DNA of 12,095 nt from Propionibacteriaceae bacterium. GTDB taxonomy: Bacteria; Actinomycetota; Actinomycetes; Propionibacteriales; Propionibacteriaceae. Below the pieces are notes generated by a model. The model saw nothing but the letters and a program-made list of their open reading frames with translations, made no database searches and was not told the DNA's origin. A program made the translations under genes and the position numbers. This document shows positions 6,806 through 12,095 of this stretch, in pieces (position 1 is the stretch's first letter; each line of letters starts with the position of its first letter). The stretch covers positions 1-12,095 of the forward strand of contig JAISCH010000093.1 of assembly GCA_031265725.1 (NCBI GenBank), read 5' to 3'.

Positions 6806-6822
6806 GGGGTAGGATTTCGCTG
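6806..6822 (+). promoter_or_regulatory. Possible leaderless promoter / ribosome site of purN
   Basis: TAGGAT (6810-6815) fits the actinobacterial TAnnnT -10 consensus and ends 7 nt before the first base of the purN GTG, the spacing expected for a leaderless transcript starting at G6822. The overlapping GGGGTAGGA (6806-6814) could instead be a Shine-Dalgarno site on a message reading through from perM. No good -35 is visible, so the choice is open. Confidence 0.35.
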
Positions 6823-7388
6823 TGCCGAATCGCGTGGTGGTCTTATTGTCAGGGTCAGGCACATTGTTGCAAGCGTTGATCGACGCGCAACGTTCCGGGG
6901 CATTGGCCGCTGAGATCGTCGGAGTGGTCTCCGACCGGATGGACGCCGCTGGCCTGGAGCGGGCCGATGCGGCCGGAATCCCCAGCACCGTCGTTGTCTT
7001 CCGACCAGGCGGCGACCGGGCGGCCTGGGACGCGGAACTCACCAGGGCTGTCGCCGACTATGCTCCAGACTTGGTGGTCAGCGCGGGTTTCATGAGATTG
7101 CTCGGGGCGGTGTTCCTGGCTGAGTACGCCGGGAGGGCGATCAATTCCCATCCGGCGCTGCTGCCCGCGTTCCCCGGCATCCATGCGGTGCGGGAGGCGT
7201 TGGCAGCCGGGGTGAGCGTGACCGGCGCGACGGTATTCCTGATCGACCAGGGCGTCGACACCGGAAAGATCATCGCGCAACAGGCGGTGCGGGTGGCCAC
7301 CGATGACACGGTCGAGTCGCTGCATGAGCGGATCAAGGTCGTGGAACGGCGCATGTTGGTCGAAGTTGTGAACGAATTCTGTGGTTAA
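6822..7388 (+). CDS. purN: Phosphoribosylglycinamide formyltransferase (GAR transformylase)
   Basis: Third step of de novo purine synthesis: transfers formyl from 10-formyl-THF to GAR in the cytoplasm. Seen in 188 residues: N-terminal phosphate-binding loop VVLLSGSGTLLQALID (6-21), DLVVSAGFMRLLG (83-95), and the catalytic triad of the family, N108 and H110 in INSHPALLPAFPG plus D146 in DQGVDTG (equivalent to E. coli N106/H108/D144). The GTLL form of the loop, where enterobacteria have GSNL, is usual in actinobacteria. The protein is about 20 residues shorter at its C-terminus than E. coli PurN, ending soon after the ERRMLVEVVN helix; active-site parts are intact. GTG start with GGGGTAGGA upstream. 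It sits 28 bp before purH, which carries out the second folate-dependent formyl transfer, so the two form an operon. Confidence 0.96.
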   Translation: MPNRVVVLLSGSGTLLQALIDAQRSGALAAEIVGVVSDRMDAAGLERADAAGIPSTVVVFRPGGDRAAWDAELTRAVADYAPDLVVSAGFMRLLGAVFLAEYAGRAINSHPALLPAFPGIHAVREALAAGVSVTGATVFLIDQGVDTGKIIAQQAVRVATDDTVESLHERIKVVERRMLVEVVNEFCG

Positions 7389-7416
7389 CGGGGTATGAGA
7401 TGAGAGAAGGCGGGCG

Positions 7417-8988
7417 ATGAGCGAGCTGGCTATTCGCCGGGCATTGGTCTCGGTGTATGACAAGACCGGATTGGTCGAATTGGGCCAGGAATTGGCCCAG
7501 GCAGGAGTGGAACTCGTCTCCACCGGGTCGACGGCGGCCACCTTGGCCGAAGCGGGCGTGCCGGTGACTCCGGTGGAAGCGGTGACCGGCTTCCCGGAAT
7601 GCCTCGACGGGCGGGTCAAGACGCTGCATCCCAAGATTCATGCCGGAATCCTGGCTGACCGCAGGCTGGAGTCGCACGTCCAGCAACTCGCTGAGCTGGG
7701 GATCGACGCCTTCGACTTGGTGGTCTCCAATCTCTACCCGTTCACTGCGACAGTGGCCAGTGGGGCCAGCATCGGAGAGTGTGTGGAGCAGATAGACATC
7801 GGCGGGCCGTCGATGGTCCGGGCCGCCGCCAAGAATCATCCCTCGGTGGCGATCATCACTTCCCCCGCGCAATACCCGCTGGTCAGCGAAGCCCTTGCCA
7901 ACGGCGGATTCAGCCCGGAGCAGCGACAGCGGTTGGCTGCCGTCGCTTTCGCCCACACCGCCGCCTACGATGTGGCGGTGGCCAGTTGGATGGGCGCCCA
8001 GTTCAGCGGCACTTCCGCTGCTGACGGGTTCCCGGCCTGGCTGGGCTACACCTGGGACAAAGCCTTCACCCTGCGCTATGGGGAGAATTCCCACCAGCGG
8101 GCGGCGCTCTACCAAAGCAGTGAGCGTTGGGGCTTGGGAGCGGCCGAGCAGTTGCACGGCAAGGAAATGAGTTACAACAACTTTACTGACGCCGACGCCG
8201 CGTACCGGGCCGCTTACGACTTCGCTGAGCCATGCGTGGCGATCATCAAACACGCCAATCCCTGCGGGATCGCGGTCGGGGACGATATCGCCGCCGCACA
8301 CCGGAAGGCCCACGCCTGCGATCCGGTCTCCGCTTATGGCGGAGTGGTCGCGGCGAACCGGCCGCTGAGTGTCGAGGCCGCTGAGCAGATCGCGGAGATT
8401 TTCACCGAAGTCGTGCTCGCTCCCGATTTCCAGCCCGGCGCGTTGGAAATCCTCACCCGGAAGAAGAATCTGCGCATACTGCGGGTGGACGGCTATCCGC
8501 ATGGTCGGAAGCAGGCTGACAGTTGGCGTGAATTGCGCCCCATCTCTGGTGGTCTGCTGGTCCAGGACGCCGATCAACTCGACGCTCCCGGTGACGACTG
8601 GCATAACTGGCAGTTGGTCTCCGGCGAAGCTGCCGATGAGCGGACCTTGGCTGATTTACGCTTCGCCTGGCGGGCTTGCCGCTGCGTCAAGTCGAATGCG
8701 ATCCTGCTCGCCCGCGACGCCGCCTCAGTGGGCGTGGGAATGGGCCAGGTCAACCGGGTCGATTCCTGCCGGTTGGCAGTGGAGCGGGCAGGTGATCGCG
8801 CGGCTGGCTCAGTGGCGGCCTCCGATGCCTTCTTCCCCTTTGCTGACGGCCCGCAAATCCTGATTGACGCGGGCGTGCGGGCCATCGTCCAGCCGGGGGG
8901 ATCGGTGCGCGACCAAGACACGATCACTGCCGCCCAGGCTGCCGGGGTCACCATGTACCTGACTGGTACCCGGCATTTCTTCCACTGA
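7417..8988 (+). CDS. purH: Bifunctional AICAR formyltransferase / IMP cyclohydrolase
   Basis: Catalyses the last two steps of IMP synthesis: formylation of AICAR with 10-formyl-THF, then ring closure. 523 residues, the usual length. The N-terminal MGS-like cyclohydrolase domain (1 to about 200) shows [41 protein letters not shown] (65-79) and [16 protein letters not shown] (126-141). The transformylase domain shows LRYGENSHQ (219-227), [12 protein letters not shown], the catalytic Lys-His pair K278-H279 in IIKHANPCG, and [10 protein letters not shown] (469-478). The C-terminus ends RHFFH where RHFRH is common. ATG start with AGAAGG (7405-7410) six bases upstream. It follows purN and precedes folD by 28 bp. 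Confidence 0.98.
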   Translation: MSELAIRRALVSVYDKTGLVELGQELAQAGVELVSTGSTAATLAEAGVPVTPVEAVTGFPECLDGRVKTLHPKIHAGILADRRLESHVQQLAELGIDAFDLVVSNLYPFTATVASGASIGECVEQIDIGGPSMVRAAAKNHPSVAIITSPAQYPLVSEALANGGFSPEQRQRLAAVAFAHTAAYDVAVASWMGAQFSGTSAADGFPAWLGYTWDKAFTLRYGENSHQRAALYQSSERWGLGAAEQLHGKEMSYNNFTDADAAYRAAYDFAEPCVAIIKHANPCGIAVGDDIAAAHRKAHACDPVSAYGGVVAANRPLSVEAAEQIAEIFTEVVLAPDFQPGALEILTRKKNLRILRVDGYPHGRKQADSWRELRPISGGLLVQDADQLDAPGDDWHNWQLVSGEAADERTLADLRFAWRACRCVKSNAILLARDAASVGVGMGQVNRVDSCRLAVERAGDRAAGSVAASDAFFPFADGPQILIDAGVRAIVQPGGSVRDQDTITAAQAAGVTMYLTGTRHFFH

Positions 8989-9016
8989 GCGATAGCGGAC
9001 GAAGAGGGGAGCGCCA

Positions 9017-9865
9017 GTGACAGCCGGGAAGATCGATGGCAAGGCGGTGGCCGCGCAGGTCAAGACGGAGTTGGCCAGCCGGGTCGCCGAATTGCGGGCC
9101 AATGGAGTCGTGCCAGGGCTGGGTACGGTGCTGGTCGGGACGGACCCCGGCTCACAACTGTACGTCGCCGGCAAGCACCGGGACTGCGCTGAGATCGGGG
9201 TGGAGTCGATCCGGGTGGATTTGCCCGCCGACGCCAGCCAGGCACAGGTCGAAGAGGCGGTGCTGCGACTCAACGAGGATCCGGCCTGCACCGGATTCAT
9301 CGTGCAACTGCCACTGCCGAAGGGGCTGGACGAGAACCGGGTCCTCGGTTTGGTCGCCCCGGCCAAAGATGCCGACGGGCTGACCCCGGTCAATCTGGGC
9401 CGGATGCTGTTGGGCGTGCCCGCGCCGTTGCCGTGTACTCCGCGCGGGATCGTGGAATTGCTGCGCCGTTACCGCGTCCGGCTCGACGGCGCCCAGGTGT
9501 GCGTGATCGGTCGCGGGGTAACGGTGGGGAGGCCGCTGAGCGTGCTGCTGACCCGGCGCAGCGAGAATGCGACCGTCACCCAATGCCATACCGGCACCCG
9601 CGACTTGGCCGCCCACACCCAGGCAGCCGACATCGTGATAGCTGCCGCTGGGCGTCCGGGCATCGTCAGCGCTGAAATGGTGAAGCCGGGCGCGGTGCTG
9701 GTCGATGTGGGCGTCACCAGGGTGGACGGAAAGCCCAAGGGTGACCTGGCCGCTGACGTCTGGGAGGTGGCCAGCTTGGTCACTCCCAATCCTGGTGGGG
9801 TCGGGCCGATGACCAGAGCGATGCTGCTGCGCAATGTGGTCGAGGCCGCCGAGGGTTCCGCCTAG
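9017..9865 (+). CDS. folD: Bifunctional methylenetetrahydrofolate dehydrogenase / methenyltetrahydrofolate cyclohydrolase
   Basis: Interconverts 5,10-methylene-THF and 10-formyl-THF with NADP+, supplying the formyl donor used by PurN and PurH. 282 residues, normal for the family. Seen: the active-site YxxxK as YVAGK (Y49, K53), GFIVQLPLP (93-101, includes Q97), [12 protein letters not shown] (115-126; KDVDG is more usual), the Rossmann signature [16 protein letters not shown] (163-178) and the C-terminal [15 protein letters not shown] (256-270). GTG start with GGGGA (9006-9010) six bases upstream. The gene closes the plus-strand purine cluster and has no terminator: its TAG (9863-9865) overlaps the stop of the converging acyl-CoA synthetase gene. 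Confidence 0.97.
   Translation: MTAGKIDGKAVAAQVKTELASRVAELRANGVVPGLGTVLVGTDPGSQLYVAGKHRDCAEIGVESIRVDLPADASQAQVEEAVLRLNEDPACTGFIVQLPLPKGLDENRVLGLVAPAKDADGLTPVNLGRMLLGVPAPLPCTPRGIVELLRRYRVRLDGAQVCVIGRGVTVGRPLSVLLTRRSENATVTQCHTGTRDLAAHTQAADIVIAAAGRPGIVSAEMVKPGAVLVDVGVTRVDGKPKGDLAADVWEVASLVTPNPGGVGPMTRAMLLRNVVEAAEGSA
9862..9865. other. Palindromic CTAG holding the stop codons of two convergent genes
   Basis: The + strand reads CTAG. TAG at 9863-9865 ends folD, and the reverse complement of 9862-9864 is TAG, ending the minus-strand acyl-CoA synthetase gene. The two coding regions overlap by four bases with no space for a terminator hairpin between them. Confidence 0.95.
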
Positions 9866-11571
9866 CTGCGAAAATCGTTCTCCAGGTATTGCTGGCTCAA
9901 ATTGCCGTTGGCCACCCGCAAGGCTTCTTGCTCGCGCAATTCCACCCGGCGAATCTTGCCGGAGATGGTCTTCGGCAATTCTTGGACGAATTCGACTATG
10001 CGCACCCGCTGATAGCCGGAGAGCCGTTCCCGGGCGTGGTCGAAGATCGCCCGGGCCGCCTCGTCGGTGGTGGTGCTCAAGTCGTCCAACAGCCGGACGA
10101 AGGCTTTCGGCACGGCCAGCCGGACTGGATCGGGCGAGGGCACGATGGCGACTTCGGTGACGTAGGGATGCTCAAGCAGGATTGACTCCAGTTCGAAGGG
10201 GGAAATCTTGTAGTCGGAGGCTTTGAATACGTCATCGGCCCGGCCGATGTAGGTCAGATAGCCATCCTCGTCTCTACGGGCGATGTCCCCGGTGTGGTAA
10301 TAGCCGTCGCGGTAGGCCTCAGCAGTCAACCGGCTGTCGTGGTAATAGCCGGTGGCCAGGCCCAGGATGCCAGCGGAGAGGTCGAGGCAGATTTCGCCCT
10401 CGTCGGTCACCTCGTCTCCGCTGATCGGGTCGCGCAGGCTGATCGCATAGCCGGGCAGCGGTCGTCCCATCGACCCGTCCTTGACTATCGCGCCGGGGTT
10501 GTTGCCAATCGCACAGGTCATCTCGGTCTGGCCGAAACCGTCCCGGATCGTGCCTCCCCAAGCTTTGCGCACCTGGTTGATGACTTCGGGGTTGAGCGGT
10601 TCGCCAGCGCCGACGAGTTCGCGCGGGGCGTGTTTGAGTTGGGTTAGGTCGGCCTGGATCAGCATCCGCCAGACGGTAGGCGGCGCGCAGAAGGTGGACA
10701 CCTCGTTCTGCTCCATGACCTGCATGAGCGCCACCGCGTCGAAACGGTCGTAGTTGAAGATGAAGACGCTGGCTTGGGCCAGGAAGGGGGCGAAGAAATT
10801 GCTCCAGGCATGTTTCCCCCAGCCTGGGGAGGAGATATTCAGATGGATGTCGCCGGGACGCAGCCCCAGCCACCACATCGTTGACAGATGGCCGACCGGA
10901 TAGGAGACCTGGGTGTGCCGGACCAGTTTGGGATGCGAGGTGGTGCCCGAAGTGAAGTAGAGCAGACACTTGGCGCTGGCCGGGGTGAGCGAGGATGGGA
11001 CGAATTCGTCCGGTGCCTTGGTTGAGTCGGCGAAATTGATCCAGCCGGACGGGGCCACCGGGCCGATCCCGATCTTGGTCAAGCTGCGTCCGGTGTCGCG
11101 GAAGCGCCGTTTCAACGAGTTGGGGGCGATGGCGAATTTGGCCCGGGAGCGTTTCGCGCGAAAGGCCAGGTCGGCTGGTGAGAGCAGGGTGGAGGTGGGG
11201 ATCGCCACGCCGCCGATCTTCAGCAGGCCGAGCAGGATTTCCCACAATTCGATGGTGTTGGGCAACATCACGATCATGTGGTCGCCAGCTTTCATGCCAA
11301 GCCTGCGCAGCCAATTCGCCACCTGGTCACTGCGGCGGGATAGCTCGCCGTAGCTCCAACTCCGCTTGCCCTCGTTGTCCGCGATGATGACAGCCGGACG
11401 GTCGGGGTGCTCGGCGGCGACAACATCGAACCACTCCAACGCGAAGTTGAAGTGGGACAGCTCCGGCCACTTGAAACCGCTGACCGCAGCTTCGTAGTCG
11501 GGGGTGCTGAAGAGGAAATCCCTTGCCGCACGGATGGCAGCGGTGGATTTGCTGGGAGGCCGCCCTACCAT
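9862..11571 (-). CDS. AMP-forming acyl-CoA synthetase (medium-chain / ACSM-like)
   Basis: Activates a carboxylic acid to its CoA thioester through an acyl-adenylate. 569 residues with the full ANL core motifs: P-loop [11 protein letters not shown] (205-215), [10 protein letters not shown] (321-330), adenine/ATP motif GFGQTE (345-350), GYYHTGD (423-429), hinge region [21 protein letters not shown] (starting 443) and the adenylation lysine K539 in [10 protein letters not shown]. The [20 protein letters not shown] stretch (starting 248) is typical of the acetyl/medium-chain (ACSM, MACS) branch; chain length cannot be fixed from sequence. Ser212 replaces the usual Gly of SGTTG. ATG start with AAGGAG (11579-11584) seven bases upstream, and its own promoter with a palindromic operator candidate. 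It converges on folD with a 4-bp overlap. No acyl-CoA dehydrogenase or other fatty-acid gene is visible nearby. Confidence 0.93.
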   Translation of the reverse strand: MVGRPPSKSTAAIRAARDFLFSTPDYEAAVSGFKWPELSHFNFALEWFDVVAAEHPDRPAVIIADNEGKRSWSYGELSRRSDQVANWLRRLGMKAGDHMIVMLPNTIELWEILLGLLKIGGVAIPTSTLLSPADLAFRAKRSRAKFAIAPNSLKRRFRDTGRSLTKIGIGPVAPSGWINFADSTKAPDEFVPSSLTPASAKCLLYFTSGTTSHPKLVRHTQVSYPVGHLSTMWWLGLRPGDIHLNISSPGWGKHAWSNFFAPFLAQASVFIFNYDRFDAVALMQVMEQNEVSTFCAPPTVWRMLIQADLTQLKHAPRELVGAGEPLNPEVINQVRKAWGGTIRDGFGQTEMTCAIGNNPGAIVKDGSMGRPLPGYAISLRDPISGDEVTDEGEICLDLSAGILGLATGYYHDSRLTAEAYRDGYYHTGDIARRDEDGYLTYIGRADDVFKASDYKISPFELESILLEHPYVTEVAIVPSPDPVRLAVPKAFVRLLDDLSTTTDEAARAIFDHARERLSGYQRVRIVEFVQELPKTISGKIRRVELREQEALRVANGNLSQQYLENDFRS

Positions 11572-11597
11572 GTTTTAGCTCCTTAGTTGACGGAACC

Positions 11598-11621
11598 GTA
11601 AGTTACGCTACCGTAGCTTAC
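11598..11621. promoter_or_regulatory. 24-bp near-perfect palindrome, candidate repressor operator for the acyl-CoA synthetase gene
   Basis: The left half is GTAAGTTACGCT and the right half ACCGTAGCTTAC; 10 of 12 symmetric positions pair, a further one is a T/G. Length and symmetry resemble TetR-family operators. It covers the predicted -10 box (11605-11610) and the probable start of transcription, so binding would block the promoter. A sensor of acyl-CoA or free acid would make sense but is inference. Confidence 0.55.
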
Positions 11622-11633
11622 TCTGCTGGGCAA
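11605..11633 (-). promoter_or_regulatory. Sigma-70-type promoter of the acyl-CoA synthetase gene
   Basis: On the minus strand TTGCCC (11628-11633) is followed after exactly 17 bp by TAGCGT (11605-11610), a TAnnnT -10 box. Transcription would start near 11598, giving a leader of about 26 nt that contains AAGGAG before the ATG at 11571. Confidence 0.55.
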
Positions 11634-11695
11634 TGTCCAGCGCTGATTTCCGCCATCTAAGCGAAGCCGGATGTTTTGTGGAAAACCTCCAAAAA

Positions 11696-11730
11696 GTATT
11701 GCCCCAACCGAACCTCGGCTGGGGCAATAC
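11696..11730 (-). terminator. Intrinsic terminator of the NfnA-like gene
   Basis: GTATTGCCCCA pairs perfectly with TGGGGCAATAC (11 bp); after one mismatch a further CCG/CGG closes on the loop AACCT. On the minus strand the stem is followed by TTTTTGG, a short T-run, 16 bp beyond the stop of the 11747 gene. On the plus strand no T-run follows, so it acts on the minus strand only. It separates that gene from the acyl-CoA synthetase promoter. Confidence 0.85.
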
Positions 11731-11746
11731 CTGGATTGTGCGCGGG

Positions 11747-12095
11747 TCAGGCGGCGTGCGCCCGTTCGCGGCTGACCAATTCCTGAGTCTTGAACAGGTT
11801 GAAGCGGGGCAGGAATTTGGCCCAGTCGATGCTGTGGGCGTCGAATTCGGGGCCGTCGATGCAAGCGTGCCTGCGGACCAGCTTCTCGTTCTCAATGATC
11901 GGCACCATGCAGGCCCCGCACATGCCAGTCGCGTCGACCATGATCGAGTTGACGCTGACTGTGCAATGGACGTTGTAGCGCTTGGTCAGCTCGGAGACCG
12001 CCCGCATCATCAACGGCGGCCCGATGGCTATCGTCTCAGCTATGGGGACGTTGTTGTCCAGCATCTCCTGGAGCGGGGTGGTGACGAATCCCTTC
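11747..12095 (-). CDS. NfnA-like / sulfide-dihydroorotate dehydrogenase-type FAD/NAD-binding [2Fe-2S] protein (C-terminal part)
   Basis: The frame runs off the right edge, so about 115 C-terminal residues are seen and no start is assigned. Visible: the end of the NAD(P)-binding domain (ETIAIGPPLMMRAVSELTKR), then VSVNSIMVDATGMCGACMV and RRHACIDGPEFDAH, the C-terminal signature of NfnA-type ferredoxin:NADP reductase small subunits and PyrK relatives. The Asp and three Cys (VDATGMCGAC and HAC) fit the one-Asp, three-Cys [2Fe-2S] site that I recall for NfnA. Such proteins pass electrons between NAD(P)H and ferredoxin or a GltD-like partner. No GltD-like gene follows, since a terminator lies 16 bp downstream; a partner would have to be upstream, outside the window, or elsewhere. 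PyrK is a less likely reading because of the GPEFDAH tail. Confidence 0.85.
   Translation of the reverse strand, partial: KGFVTTPLQEMLDNNVPIAETIAIGPPLMMRAVSELTKRYNVHCTVSVNSIMVDATGMCGACMVPIIENEKLVRRHACIDGPEFDAHSIDWAKFLPRFNLFKTQELVSRERAHAA

Noticed and set aside
7333..8604. 423-codon open frame antisense to purH
   Set aside because: It is a shadow of high-GC third-position bias. The + strand frame has full PurH motifs, and the antisense protein resembles no family I recognise.
11672..11685. GTTTT-GTGG-AAAAC hairpin upstream of the acyl-CoA synthetase promoter
   Set aside because: It is a 5-bp A/T-dominated stem next to a much stronger terminator, and likely chance.
1..12095. Search for a defence island, mobile element, phage or secondary-metabolite cluster
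   Set aside because: No transposase, integrase, nuclease, toxin, reverse transcriptase or biosynthetic gene is present; gene content is core metabolism and envelope.

Overview
The window is about 12 kb of GC-rich chromosomal DNA from a high-GC Gram-positive bacterium (Actinomycetota). Signs of this are the GC-biased codons, frequent GTG/TTG starts, TAnnnT-type -10 boxes, and a gene neighbourhood matching the actinobacterial pcrA/uvrD1 - M23 peptidase - PerM (DUF6350) - purN - purH block. A member of the Propionibacteriales is my best guess, from overall gene style and the Nfn-type flavoprotein at the right edge. I cannot prove the genus.

Layout from left to right. (1) The 3' end of a UvrD/PcrA-type DNA helicase, + strand (1-747). 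(2) Two minus-strand cell-envelope genes: a membrane-anchored M23 endopeptidase-like protein (813-1628) and, upstream of it, a very long protein (1713-5279) with about 770 residues of proline/alanine/glutamine-rich cytoplasmic tail, one membrane helix, and a tandem extracellular domain resembling the PknH-type sensor fold. (3) A divergent intergenic region rich in inverted repeats (5280-5501). (4) A plus-strand cluster: perM-like polytopic membrane protein, purN, purH, folD (5502-9865). PurN and PurH both use 10-formyl-THF, whose supply depends on FolD, so the purine and one-carbon genes form a coherent unit. (5) A minus-strand AMP-forming acyl-CoA synthetase (9862-11571) that shares its stop-codon bases with folD and has a promoter overlapped by a 24-bp near-palindrome. 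(6) The 3' end of a minus-strand FAD/NAD-binding [2Fe-2S] flavoprotein resembling NfnA (11747-12095), closed by a strong intrinsic terminator (11696-11730).

Most of the window is conserved housekeeping sequence. The least ordinary element is the giant proline-rich protein with a tandem PknH_C-like ectodomain but no kinase. It lies next to PerM, in the slot where Mycobacterium tuberculosis carries the division-associated membrane protein Rv0954. I saw no mobile elements, CRISPR array, tRNA or rRNA genes, toxin-antitoxin pair or recognisable defence genes.
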